A DNA stretch of 24,736 nt from Pseudomonadota bacterium (GCA_017613855.1 JAGACY010000380.1:1-24736); one strand, 5' to 3'. Positions 7,403 to 15,501 are shown, counted from the first letter of the stretch. The notes: generated by a model from the sequence alone, not told the origin. Made by a program: numbers and translations.

Positions 7403-8335
7403 ATGCTCAAAATCGTCTTTATGGGTTCGCCCGAATTTGCCGTTCCCACACTCGAAGCACTGATTGCCCATCCCGATTGCGAAGTGTGTGCCGTCGTGAC
7501 ACAGCCCGACAAGCCGGCAGGGCGCGGCAAACAGCTGACGCCGCCTGCGGTCAAGGTCTGCGCACAGGCACACAACATTGCCGTTTATCAGCCAGAGAAG
7601 CTCAAAACCCAGGAAATGTACGACATTTTAACGGGTATTGCGCCCGATTTCTTCGTTACCATCGCTTACGGCAAAATTTTGCGGCAGGCTTTTTTGGATA
7701 TTCCCAAAATTGCGCCGCTCAATCTGCATGCATCGCTGCTGCCCAAATACCGCGGTGCCGCGCCCGTGCAATGGGCGATTTTGAACGGCGAAACAGAGAC
7801 GGGCGTCTGCCTGATGAAAATGGATGCCGGCATGGATACAGGACCGGTTTACGCGCGCGAAGTTGTCGATATCGACCCAAAAGAAACGCCGGTCACTTTG
7901 TTCGACAAACTGTCAAAAATATCGGCAAAAATCCTCATGGATCATCTATTCGAAATTGCCGCTGGCAAACTCGAACCCGTGGCCCAGGAGGGAGAACCCA
8001 CGATGGCACCGATGCTCGACAAGTCGATGGGACTCATCGATTTTAATCAGAATGCCCGTGCACTTGCCTGCCGCATCCGCGGTCTGTCGGGATGGCCCAA
8101 TGCCTACACGTTCTATCAGGGCAAACGTCTTGTCATTCACGAGGCCGATGCAGTCGATGATCCTTGTTCTGCAGAACCGGGCACCATCGTCGGGATGGGT
8201 GATGACAAATCCCTGCTTGTTGCCTGCAAATCCGGCATGATTGCCATTCGTTCCCTGCAAATGGAAGGCAAAAAACGAATGGATGCCGAGAGCTTTTTTA
8301 ATGGATACAAGCCGACGGGAACGATTCTTCATTAG
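7403..8335 (+). CDS. fmt: Methionyl-tRNA formyltransferase
   Basis: Transfers a formyl group from 10-formyltetrahydrofolate to the amino group of Met-tRNAfMet, making the initiator for translation. The 310 residues are close to the usual 315. The N-terminal Rossmann-type domain starts MLKIVFMGSPEFAVPTLEAL. The hallmark folate/catalytic block is NLHASLLPKYRGAAPVQWAI, with Asn and His in place and the downstream Asp in MDAGMDTGP. The C-terminal OB-like tRNA-binding domain spans about 205-310. The ATG at 7403 has GGAG five bases upstream; a GTG at 7370 lies inside a hairpin arm and is unlikely. The usual partner def (peptide deformylase) is not adjacent. Confidence 0.96.
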   Translation: MLKIVFMGSPEFAVPTLEALIAHPDCEVCAVVTQPDKPAGRGKQLTPPAVKVCAQAHNIAVYQPEKLKTQEMYDILTGIAPDFFVTIAYGKILRQAFLDIPKIAPLNLHASLLPKYRGAAPVQWAILNGETETGVCLMKMDAGMDTGPVYAREVVDIDPKETPVTLFDKLSKISAKILMDHLFEIAAGKLEPVAQEGEPTMAPMLDKSMGLIDFNQNARALACRIRGLSGWPNAYTFYQGKRLVIHEADAVDDPCSAEPGTIVGMGDDKSLLVACKSGMIAIRSLQMEGKKRMDAESFFNGYKPTGTILH

Positions 8336-8415
8336 GAATTCGGCATTATATTATAGCCAAAACCTATTGTTTTAAGCTGAAGCTAAAGTGACAAATAATT
8401 TATTATTTCATTTCA

Positions 8416-8501
8416 TTTACAAACGGATTTGCTCAGGCCTAACGGCCTTCGCGTTAAAAATGTAGTGAGCATCGTTAGATGCGAACAAATCCGTTTGTAA
8501 A
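8416..8501. repeat. 86-bp element with 16-bp perfect terminal inverted repeats
   Basis: TTTACAAACGGATTTG (8416-8431) and its exact reverse complement (8486-8501) bound the element. Inside are nested complementary pairs: GCTCA/TGAGC (8431-8435, 8466-8470), AGGCC/GGCCT with alternative TAACG/CGTTA pairings (8435-8456), and GCATC/GATGC (8469-8482). It lies between the convergent ends of fmt and murG. It may work as a two-way terminator or be a MITE-like insertion. There is no coding frame. Confidence 0.7.
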
Positions 8502-8525
8502 AAACTTGTTTACATTATTTCCGAA

Positions 8526-9647
8526 TTATCCATTCATTCCCAGGCAGTCTTTTGCAATATCGGTAGCAGCATTGGGTTTGGCATCGTTCAATGCAGCTTT
8601 TGCGACTTCTTCGATTTTCTCCGGATGATTCAGGAAGTTAGATAGTATTTCGGGCATTTTTTCTGCAACATCATCGTTCAGGACTTTGAGTGCTGCTCCG
8701 ATTTCGACCATGGCATCTGCATTTTTTTCCTGGTGATTGTGTGCGGCAAACGGGAAAGGTACGAGTATTGCGGCTTTCCCGGCGGCCTTGATTTCGGCAA
8801 TGCTCGTAGCACCGGCACGGCATACGAGCAGATTGGCCCATTGATAGGCGGCTCCCATATCATCGATAAATTCTGTGGTTTTGGCTGTAATATTTTGTTC
8901 TTTATAAGATTTTTCTGTTTCTTCGAGTTTGTTCTTGCCCGCCTGATGCCATACCGCAATCCGTTTCTTCTCATCCTCCGAAAGCTTTGCCAATGCCTTG
9001 GGCATGTCGGTATTGAGCTTCATCGCGCCCTGTGAACCGCCGAAAATGAGCAGATGGATGGGATTTTCACCAAGCTCCGTGCCAAGACAAGAGGTTTCCC
9101 ATTTATCCTCAAGGACTCTGTCCTCTTTGGGAATGGCTTTGGCGCGCACGGGATTCCCCATATAGACGGTCTTTTTTTCGGGCAGCTTGATGGTGTGCTC
9201 AAAGGAGATATAGATTTTATCGACGTGTCTGCTCAGAATGCGATTGGTCAGACCGGGGATGGCATTCTGTTCCAGAATGGCAGTTTTAATTTTTCGCCAT
9301 GCTGCGACGGCAACCAGCGGCCCAGAAACATAGCCTCCAGCTCCGATGACGAGATCCGGTTTTTCTTCATCGAGGATTTTGCCTGCTTTTTTGGCTACTC
9401 CAGGGAGTGCAAGAATATTTTTGATTTTTCTGCCGAGAGACGCGCCTTTAATGAAGTCGAGATCGAGCAAAATAAAGCGATAACCGGCTTTCTGCACCCA
9501 GTTGGATTCGTTGCCATGGGCGGCACCGACAAAAGCAATATCGACCTCAGGGGCAACGGTTTTCATGGCATCAGCCACGGCAATGGCAGGGAAAACATGA
9601 CCGCCGGTACCACCGGCCGCAAATAATACTTTATGGATTTCAGACAT
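8526..9647 (-). CDS. murG: UDP-GlcNAc:lipid I N-acetylglucosaminyltransferase MurG
   Basis: Adds GlcNAc to undecaprenyl-PP-MurNAc-pentapeptide (lipid I) to make lipid II on the inner face of the cytoplasmic membrane, the last cytoplasmic step of peptidoglycan synthesis. It has 373 residues, slightly longer than usual. The glycine-rich loop GGTGGHVFPA is at 12-21, GAGGYVSGP at about 102, the acceptor-side EQNAIPGLTN at about 124, the nucleotide-sugar loop FGGSQGA at about 203, and CRAGATSIAE at about 281. The C-terminal third is Lys/Glu-rich. The ATG follows an A-run with only a weak GGGTG upstream. The gene stands alone, away from the mur/fts cluster where it normally lies. Confidence 0.95.
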   Translation of the reverse strand: MSEIHKVLFAAGGTGGHVFPAIAVADAMKTVAPEVDIAFVGAAHGNESNWVQKAGYRFILLDLDFIKGASLGRKIKNILALPGVAKKAGKILDEEKPDLVIGAGGYVSGPLVAVAAWRKIKTAILEQNAIPGLTNRILSRHVDKIYISFEHTIKLPEKKTVYMGNPVRAKAIPKEDRVLEDKWETSCLGTELGENPIHLLIFGGSQGAMKLNTDMPKALAKLSEDEKKRIAVWHQAGKNKLEETEKSYKEQNITAKTTEFIDDMGAAYQWANLLVCRAGATSIAEIKAAGKAAILVPFPFAAHNHQEKNADAMVEIGAALKVLNDDVAEKMPEILSNFLNHPEKIEEVAKAALNDAKPNAATDIAKDCLGMNG

Positions 9648-9897
9648 TTTTTTTCACCCGATCAGATGGTTATCAAAAGCAGTATCTTGCTGCATCCGAG
9701 CTAACCTAACTCCGATCGGGGGGTGAGGCGAATTTTGGTGATGTTCATATCAAGGTTAAATGCGGTAGCTCGCCACTATTCCGCCGGGGGCATCAGGTAC
9801 GTTATTCGTTAGGCTCTGTTGTACAAGCGTCGAGATGCTTCTGAATAAAGTCTTTTGCGCCTACGCGGCGGGCGGTCAGACGTATTCACTCATAAAA

Positions 9898-9918
9898 TGC
9901 GCAATGCGCAATGCGCAA
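9898..9918. repeat. Heptanucleotide tandem array (TGCGCAA x3)
   Basis: Three exact TGCGCAA units, the same unit as in the array after mlaD about 3.2 kb away. Confidence 0.7.
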
Positions 9919-9974
9919 TTATTAGAGGATTCTCTTTGTTATGGTTAAAGAATCGTGGTTGTTGAGCTTAAAGG

Positions 9975-9995
9975 CAGTGAATAGTGAATAGTGAA
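9975..9995. repeat. Heptanucleotide tandem array (AGTGAAT x3)
   Basis: Three exact AGTGAAT units. The unit sequence differs from its neighbours but the period is the same. Confidence 0.7.
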
Positions 9996-10031
9996 TAGTT
10001 ACAGCAGCACTGCCCGATTGATTCCCATGCA

Positions 10032-10060
10032 TTGACAAAAAGTCTGCACTGCGATACTCT
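10032..10060 (+). promoter_or_regulatory. Candidate sigma-70 promoter for the DUF465 gene
   Basis: A perfect TTGACA (10032-10037) is followed at 17 bp by TACTCT (10055-10060), a weak -10. GATACT two bases earlier is an alternative. It lies about 65 bp upstream of the start at 10125. Confidence 0.45.
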
Positions 10061-10124
10061 AGAAATATCTATGGTTTCGCCAATTCTGGCGTATTTTGAT
10101 TGTCCTTATAAAGGAAGGAGTATC

Positions 10125-10334
10125 ATGAGCGAAATGAGCCGAGAGGAAATTCAGAAGGAAATTGAAAGACTCAGAGAAGAACACAGAGCCCTGGACGCCC
10201 GCGTAGAGGCTTATAATGAACTGGTTTGGATGTCTCCCGAAGATCAGGTTGCACAAAAAGAATGCAAAAAACTAAAACTCAAGGCTAAAGAGCGCATTGC
10301 AGCGCTTCAGAGTCAGCTCGACAAAATGCAGTAA
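10125..10334 (+). CDS. Small coiled-coil protein, DUF465/YdcH-like
   Basis: A 69-residue, highly charged helical protein. Two heptad-patterned helices (about 3-30 and 44-68) flank a short WMSPEDQ turn, followed by the lysine-rich KECKKLKLKAKERI segment. Size and pattern match the DUF465/YdcH family, whose role is not established. The ATG at 10125 has a near-ideal AAGGAAGGAG upstream; a longer frame from 10032 would start inside the promoter and is rejected. A strong terminator follows directly, so it is probably a single-gene transcript with its own promoter. Confidence 0.82.
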   Translation: MSEMSREEIQKEIERLREEHRALDARVEAYNELVWMSPEDQVAQKECKKLKLKAKERIAALQSQLDKMQ

Positions 10335-10356
10335 TTCACTGCCTATAATAAAATGG

Positions 10357-10381
10357 ACGCCGCTTAAGCGGCGTTTTTTTT
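10357..10381 (+). terminator. Rho-independent terminator after the DUF465 gene
   Basis: Perfect stem ACGCCGC/GCGGCGT around TTAA, followed by a run of eight or nine T. It ends only nine bases before the uvrC start, so the uvrC ribosome binding site follows the T-run directly. Confidence 0.88.
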
Positions 10382-10390
10382 AGGAATGAT

Positions 10391-12265
10391 ATGTCATTCG
10401 ATTTTGAAAAAGCATTGCAAACCATACCGCATGATCCGGGTGTCTATTTAATGAAGGACAAGCGCGATCAGGTCATCTATGTGGGAAAAGCCAAAAACCT
10501 AAACAAGCGTGTCAGGCAGTACTTTAGCGGACATGATGACCGGGCTTTTGTTTCGATGCTGGATGATGTTCTCGGCAGAATCGATGTCATTATTACGGGA
10601 AATGAGCGTGAAGCCTTAATTCTTGAGGCAGGGCTCATCAAGAAATATCGTCCCAGATTCAATGTCACGCTCAAGGATGACAAGGAAATGCTCCAGCTTC
10701 GCATTGATCTTCGCGAAGAATGGCCTCGCGTGGAGCTCGTGCGCCGGCGCAAGAAAGATGGTGCCCATTATTTTGGCCCCTATCCGAGTGCCCAGACATG
10801 CCGCATGAGCCTCGATGTGATTCATCGCCATTTTATGCTGCGATCATGTCGGGATGCGATATTTAACAATCGAATCAGGCCATGCCTTCAATACGAGATT
10901 CATCGCTGCCCTGCCCCCTGTGTTTTAGAGGTCAATCGCGATGAATATCTCCAAAGATGCCGTGATACAGAACTATTCCTGTCCGGCAAATATGAACCGC
11001 TTCAGAACAGCCTCCGGGAACGCATGCTTGCTGCATCGGAAGCATTAAACTTTGAACGGGCAGCTTCCTATCGGGATCAACTGAAAGCCATTGAAGCCGT
11101 GTGTTCGGCACAAACCATCGTTCAAAAAACGCCTGTCAATCAGGATATCTGGGCACTTGACGGCAATCCAGAGTTTCGTGCAGTCGTCGTCATGCTCGTA
11201 AGAAATGGCAGATTAATGCATCTTCAGACCTATGAAGCCCGCGATGTATTGAGTTCGACCGGGGATATATTGTCTCAAATTATGGTGCACCACTACCAAA
11301 GCTTTGAGAATTTCCCGAATGAAATCATCCTCGATTCAGAATACGCCGGTCTGAGTGAGTTGTTGAGCTCAACCTTGAATGAGCTGGCGCATCACAAAGT
11401 TACAGTCACATGCCCGCAAAAAGGCATAAAAAGCGAGTTGCTTTCGACAGCTTATGCCAACGCCCATCAGCAGTTTTTGCAGCGGCGAACGACGGAAGAG
11501 GCTTTGCTCGAAAAAGTCATGCGCACTCTGAATTTAACGCGGTATCCGCACCGCATCGAATGTTACGATATCTCCAATATGCAAAGCGGTCAGATTGTGG
11601 CTGCGATGGTCGTCTTCATTGAGGGGCGGCTGGATGCTTCACGGTGCCGTCATTTTAAAGTTCAGACAACTCAGGGACAGGATGATTTTGGCAGTTTAAA
11701 CGAAGTGCTGACGCGGCGTTTGAAATACCTGATTCCACGCGAAGATGAGGATGAAGAAGTGAGCGCGCGCGAACGCAGCTTTTGTGAAATGCCCGATTTC
11801 TTATTGATAGATGGCGGTCACGGGCAGGTCAATGCGGTTGTGGATGCCGTTGCTGCATCGGGTTTTACCGGCGCATTTGATATCATCGGTATCGGCAAAT
11901 CCCGAGTCAAAGACGATGGTACACATGAGGCAACGCATAGCCCTGAACGTCTTTACTATCCAGGGGTCGAAGAACCGCTCATTCTCGATCAAACATGCCC
12001 GGAAATACTGCTCATGGCGCATATCCGCGATGAAACACACCGCAGGGCAATTGGATTTCATCGCAAACAACGTGAAAATGCCGGTATGCATAGTCGATTG
12101 GATGACATCGAAGGTATCGGTCCGAAGCGCAAGGCAAAATTGCTCAAAGCTTTTGGCAGTCTGAAGGGAATTGCAGGACAGTCAGCTGCCACCATTGCAC
12201 AAACCGCAGGAATCAGCCTTGAACATGCTCAAAAACTACTGGATGAACTGGATGTCAGTACCTGA
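10391..12265 (+). CDS. uvrC: UvrABC excinuclease subunit C
   Basis: Makes both incisions (3' then 5') around bulky DNA lesions once UvrB is loaded. At 624 residues it is full length. The N-terminal GIY-YIG nuclease (about 13-95) keeps GVY and YVG, Arg40 and Glu79. A four-Cys cluster (CRDAIFNNRIRPCLQYEIHRCPAPC) lies at about 152-176. The UVR domain that contacts UvrB is at about 207-240 (LNFERAASYRDQL). The RNase H-like 3' half has CYDISNMQSG, LLIDGGHGQ and DETHRRAIGFHR, supplying the catalytic acidic and His residues. Tandem helix-hairpin-helix motifs close the protein (IEGIGPKRKAKLL). AGGA lies five bases ahead of the ATG. No dedicated promoter is visible between the terminator and the start, so transcription may come by read-through. 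Confidence 0.97.
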   Translation: MSFDFEKALQTIPHDPGVYLMKDKRDQVIYVGKAKNLNKRVRQYFSGHDDRAFVSMLDDVLGRIDVIITGNEREALILEAGLIKKYRPRFNVTLKDDKEMLQLRIDLREEWPRVELVRRRKKDGAHYFGPYPSAQTCRMSLDVIHRHFMLRSCRDAIFNNRIRPCLQYEIHRCPAPCVLEVNRDEYLQRCRDTELFLSGKYEPLQNSLRERMLAASEALNFERAASYRDQLKAIEAVCSAQTIVQKTPVNQDIWALDGNPEFRAVVVMLVRNGRLMHLQTYEARDVLSSTGDILSQIMVHHYQSFENFPNEIILDSEYAGLSELLSSTLNELAHHKVTVTCPQKGIKSELLSTAYANAHQQFLQRRTTEEALLEKVMRTLNLTRYPHRIECYDISNMQSGQIVAAMVVFIEGRLDASRCRHFKVQTTQGQDDFGSLNEVLTRRLKYLIPREDEDEEVSARERSFCEMPDFLLIDGGHGQVNAVVDAVAASGFTGAFDIIGIGKSRVKDDGTHEATHSPERLYYPGVEEPLILDQTCPEILLMAHIRDETHRRAIGFHRKQRENAGMHSRLDDIEGIGPKRKAKLLKAFGSLKGIAGQSAATIAQTAGISLEHAQKLLDELDVST

Positions 12266-12372
12266 TTTTATGCATTCCTGTTCCTGTGCAAAAGGTGTTC
12301 GAGGCTGCCTTCTAAAAAAAACGCATTGCTTCGAATAAAAGTATCCATTTGTTTGTTAGTTTTTATTCTACC

Positions 12373-12401
12373 TTTACTAAAATACCAATAAACGTTATAA
12401 T
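12373..12401 (+). promoter_or_regulatory. Candidate sigma-70 promoter for the Hsp70-lipoprotein pair
   Basis: TTTACT (12373-12378) and a perfect TATAAT (12396-12401) are 17 bp apart. The site is 71 bp upstream of the Hsp70 start. The surrounding region is AT-rich. No heat-shock sigma-32-type site or CIRCE element (TTAGCACTC inverted repeat) is seen. Confidence 0.6.
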
Positions 12402-12472
12402 CATGCACACATGTCGCTACTGAGTGTGATGTGTGTCAGTGTATGTTTTCCCTGATGAAGAAGGAAATAATT

Positions 12473-14017
12473 ATGGGAAAAATTCTGGGGATCGACCTTG
12501 GAACCACCAATTCATGTATTGCAATCATTGAGGGCAATGAACCGGTAGTCATTGCCAATATTGAAGGTCAGCGCACAACGCCTTCGATGGTTGCTTTTAC
12601 GACCAAAGGCGAAACTCATGTTGGGGTTCATGCCAAAAGACAGGCTGCCGTTAATCCGGAGCGCACCATATACGGTGTTAAACGGTTAATTGGCCGCCGT
12701 GCAGATGATGAAGATGTCAAATCTCTGATCCATCTCATGCCCTACCACATTGTTCCCAGTTCTTCGGGGGATGCATGGGTTCAGGTAGATAACCAGAGTT
12801 ATAGTCCTCAGGAAATCAGTGCCATGATCGTGCGCAAACTTAAAGAATGCGCCGAATCTTATTGCTCCGAAACGATCACTCAGTGCGTCGTTGCGGTTCC
12901 AGCCTATTTTAATGATGCTCAGCGACAGGCAACCCGCGATGCATGTCAGCTTGCGGGGCTCGAAGTTCTTCGCATCATGAACGAACCTACGCTGGCTGCG
13001 CTTGCTTTTGGCGTAAAGAAACGTGCCTCTGGCTATGTGGCTGTATTCGACCTTGGCGGAGGTACTTTCGATATTTCTATTCTGCAGTGCAATGGCGGCA
13101 CTTTCAGAGTTATGGCCACCGCAGGCAACAATCACCTCGGCGGCAATGATTTCGATGCCGTGATTTATCAATATCTCGCCAATCAGTTTAAAGAAGAAAC
13201 GGGAATCGATATTTCTTCGGATAAAATGGCTGTCCAGCGTGTCCGGGAAGCAGCAGAATCACTCAAGTGTGAGCTTTCTACATTGACAGAAACCAACGTC
13301 AATCTGCCATTCCTGGCGATTGGACCTGCTGGCCCTGTTCACCTTTCTTTGACGATGATGCGCGAAGAACTCGAAAATCTGATTCGTCCACTCATCGATA
13401 AACTCAATGCTCCCTGTGAGGATGCACTTCGCGAAGCCGGTATCCGTGCAGAGGATCTCGATGAAGTTTTACTCGTCGGTGGTATGACGCGCATGCCCAT
13501 TGTGCGATCCCGCGTCGAACAGATTTTCGGAAACAAAATCAGCCATGGTGTCAATCCCGATGAAGCGGTTGCCCTCGGCGCCGCAGTTCAATCCGGTATT
13601 CTTGGCGGTGAAATTGAGGAAGTCGTACTCCTGGATGTGACGCCGCTCAATCTCGGTATCGAAACGGCCGGAAATCGTGTCTCTACGATCATCGAAAGAA
13701 ACTCCTCCATCCCCACAAAAGCCTCCAAAGTCTTTACAACCACTGAAGATAATCAGGCTTTTGTCCGAATTACCATTGTACAGGGCGATTCTTCCATTGC
13801 CAGTGAATGTGCACGCCTCGGATCTTTCCTGCTCACGGATATTCCTCAAATGCCTGCCGGAAAACCCAGAATTGAAGTACAATTCTGCATTGATGCCGAT
13901 GGTGTCGTCAGTGTTCAGGGTATTGAACGCCAAACGGGACTGGTCAAATCGTTGGTCATTCAGGATGCCGTCGGACTTTCAAGCAAACAACTTGAAGATG
14001 CCAAAAAACGTTTCTAA
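12473..14017 (+). CDS. Lidless Hsp70 / DnaK paralogue
   Basis: An ATP-driven Hsp70-family chaperone of 514 residues, against about 640 for DnaK. The nucleotide-binding domain (1-about 380) is intact: GIDLGTTNS at 5-13, VVAVPAYFNDAQRQATRDA, NEPTLAALAFG (DnaK usually NEPTAAALAYG), the phosphate loop FDLGGGTFD, and LVGGMTRMP. The interdomain linker VVLLDVTPLNLGIE (about 383) and the beta-sandwich substrate domain (IERNSSIPTKAS onward) are present. The protein stops at LSSKQLEDAKKRF, just where the helical lid should begin. Only 37 bp separate it from the next gene, so the lid is not hidden in another frame. AAGGAA precedes the ATG by seven bases. No dnaJ or grpE lies nearby, so this is probably an accessory paralogue, not the main DnaK. 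Confidence 0.9.
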   Translation: MGKILGIDLGTTNSCIAIIEGNEPVVIANIEGQRTTPSMVAFTTKGETHVGVHAKRQAAVNPERTIYGVKRLIGRRADDEDVKSLIHLMPYHIVPSSSGDAWVQVDNQSYSPQEISAMIVRKLKECAESYCSETITQCVVAVPAYFNDAQRQATRDACQLAGLEVLRIMNEPTLAALAFGVKKRASGYVAVFDLGGGTFDISILQCNGGTFRVMATAGNNHLGGNDFDAVIYQYLANQFKEETGIDISSDKMAVQRVREAAESLKCELSTLTETNVNLPFLAIGPAGPVHLSLTMMREELENLIRPLIDKLNAPCEDALREAGIRAEDLDEVLLVGGMTRMPIVRSRVEQIFGNKISHGVNPDEAVALGAAVQSGILGGEIEEVVLLDVTPLNLGIETAGNRVSTIIERNSSIPTKASKVFTTTEDNQAFVRITIVQGDSSIASECARLGSFLLTDIPQMPAGKPRIEVQFCIDADGVVSVQGIERQTGLVKSLVIQDAVGLSSKQLEDAKKRF

Positions 14018-14038
14018 AGTTGTTCATCTGTATTGTGC

Positions 14039-14052
14039 ATAACACGTGTTAT
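14039..14052. promoter_or_regulatory. Perfect 14-bp palindrome at the lipoprotein start
   Basis: ATAACACGTGTTAT is a perfect palindrome ending two bases before the preferred ATG at 14055, in the place where a ribosome binding site would be expected. It could be an operator for a dimeric regulator or a hairpin affecting translation. No Shine-Dalgarno sequence is visible. Confidence 0.45.
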
Positions 14053-14054
14053 CC

Positions 14055-15215
14055 ATGAACAAAATCACGCACGGTTTTTTCACAAAAATATTTTTCATCG
14101 CTTTGTTTGCATGTGTTTTGGGGGCTTGCAACGATGATGAAAAAAAAGAAGCCGAATTTAAGGCTAAAGTTGAAAAAACACGTACAGTACTTAGCAATCA
14201 TTGTTCAACCGATTCCGATTGCATGGTGACCGGATGTCATAAGACCATGTGCCGCGCTATGCCGGAACCGGAGTATTGTGAGCAAAGAATTGTTCTGGAT
14301 ATGGATGATAAAAACGATATTCCCGTCGTTCGAGGTATCGTTTCTGATTTGCTCACCGTGCGGGAAGCGGAAACCGTTCGAATCGGAGGCTATGCTGCCG
14401 GTAAATGGACCCTTTCATTTATGGCAACACAGGCGCAAAGAGAACGCATTGAAACCACTTTAAATCATATCTCCCAATCGGGATTTGCACGCATTCATCC
14501 CAACGCCGAAACTTATTCTCAGGCTCTGTTCGATAAACTCGCAGATCCCGATTCTGAACTCCGCACCATGAAAGGTGTCGGAATACTCACAGAAAAAAAG
14601 ATCCGTTCGGGAGATGTCCTGTCCAAGGATGATGTGCGGAATACCTGGGCTTTGGCTGCACCATCCCTGGATGTCAAAGTTTCTGACAACGATGATATCG
14701 AGCTTTTGTGGGGATATGACGTTCTCTTCGATACCATATCCCATTTGCGCTTTTGGCCTGTAGACAAGAGACAACGCATTTCCATCCGCCTCTGGAAAGA
14801 ATTTGATTACCGTACGGATAACGGCGATATTATTCTAACCGCTCAATTGGCAGATCCTGTCGTCGATACTTTCAAACAGTGGACACAGGACCATAAACTC
14901 ATTGTCGTCCTTTTGGGAAATGAAGTTCTGGCCACTACTCTGCCCGAACAAATCGTTTCGAATGGTCATTTCGATATCGTCATACACGATGGTGCTAAAA
15001 ACGAAACCCTTATAAAATCTATGGAAACCCTGAAAGCCGTTTCCCAGATGACAGGCGGCGTGCGGCTCGATCGCGATTCAACACAAAAAGTCGAACGCGA
15101 TATCACATGCCATGAAAAATACCCGAGGGAATGTGGATGCATCGAAGGGTCATGCGGATGGAAACTCAATATTGATTACAATGCATGCCTCTATGGGAAT
15201 GATACGGCAAATTAG
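14055..15215 (+). CDS. Secreted lipoprotein with split Cys cluster, function unknown
   Basis: A protein of 386 residues. The N-terminal signal ends in a clear lipobox, LGAC, with Cys25 as the lipidation site. A cysteine group follows at about 49-77 (CSTDSDCMVTGC, then MC and YC). A second group, with CGCIEGSCGW, lies at the extreme C-terminus. Together they resemble the eight-cysteine-cluster module of myxobacterial proteins, but split by some 265 residues. The inserted part has mixed alpha/beta character. The segment KLIVVLLGNEVLATTLPEQI is reminiscent of the SecD P1-head motif, a weak likeness only. The ATG at 14055 is preferred over a GTG at 14046. The gene is 37 bp after the Hsp70 gene and probably co-transcribed. 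Confidence 0.75.
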   Translation: MNKITHGFFTKIFFIALFACVLGACNDDEKKEAEFKAKVEKTRTVLSNHCSTDSDCMVTGCHKTMCRAMPEPEYCEQRIVLDMDDKNDIPVVRGIVSDLLTVREAETVRIGGYAAGKWTLSFMATQAQRERIETTLNHISQSGFARIHPNAETYSQALFDKLADPDSELRTMKGVGILTEKKIRSGDVLSKDDVRNTWALAAPSLDVKVSDNDDIELLWGYDVLFDTISHLRFWPVDKRQRISIRLWKEFDYRTDNGDIILTAQLADPVVDTFKQWTQDHKLIVVLLGNEVLATTLPEQIVSNGHFDIVIHDGAKNETLIKSMETLKAVSQMTGGVRLDRDSTQKVERDITCHEKYPRECGCIEGSCGWKLNIDYNACLYGNDTAN

Positions 15216-15268
15216 CGATTCGCAGTTAGCGATTCGCAGTTAGCAGTTAGCAGTTAGCAGTTAGCAAT
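15213..15268. repeat. Heptanucleotide tandem array starting at the lipoprotein stop codon
   Basis: Eight 7-bp units in perfect phase: TAGCGAT and TCGCAGT alternating twice, then TAGCAGT three times, then TAGCAAT. The first three bases of the array are the TAG stop of the lipoprotein gene. Confidence 0.8.
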
Positions 15269-15343
15269 ACGGGTACTCTCAAGTTTATTCTTAAAGAATG
15301 ATAGTTTTTTTAGCTTCAGACTGCATCATTAGCTTTCCATTCC

Positions 15344-15432
15344 AATTACGCATTACGCATTACGCATTAATCAGAGTTGCCCCTAGTTTTGCAAAATAAT
15401 TGCGCATTGCGCATTGCGCATTGCGAATTAAG
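15344..15432. repeat. Two heptanucleotide arrays (CATTACG and CATTGCG)
   Basis: AATTACG plus CATTACG units run from 15344 to about 15371. AATTGCG plus three CATTGCG units run from 15398 to about 15432. The two differ by one base per unit. Confidence 0.7.
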
Positions 15433-15480
15433 AACGCCATTCACCTTTAGCTTCAGACTAAACCTCAGGCATTGTCATTC

Positions 15481-15501
15481 AATTGCGCATTACGAATTAA
15501 A
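15481..15501. repeat. Short heptanucleotide array
   Basis: AATTGCG, CATTACG, AATTAAA: three units mixing the two neighbouring unit types. Confidence 0.5.

Larger units (their letters stand above)
9648..10031. other. Spacer between murG and the DUF465 gene
   Basis: No gene seen. It holds two heptanucleotide arrays (9898-9918 and 9975-9995) and presumably the murG promoter, though no convincing hexamer pair is visible on the minus strand. Confidence 0.4.

Noticed and set aside
12431..12472. Longer N-terminus for the Hsp70 (start at 12431)
   Set aside because: The family N-terminus begins at MGKILGIDLGTTNS, and the AAGGAA site fits the ATG at 12473.
15213..15501. CRISPR or replication-origin iterons next to gyrB
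   Set aside because: Seven-bp tandem units without spacers are not CRISPR. No DnaA-box cluster, dnaA or dnaN is visible, and similar arrays occur elsewhere in the window.
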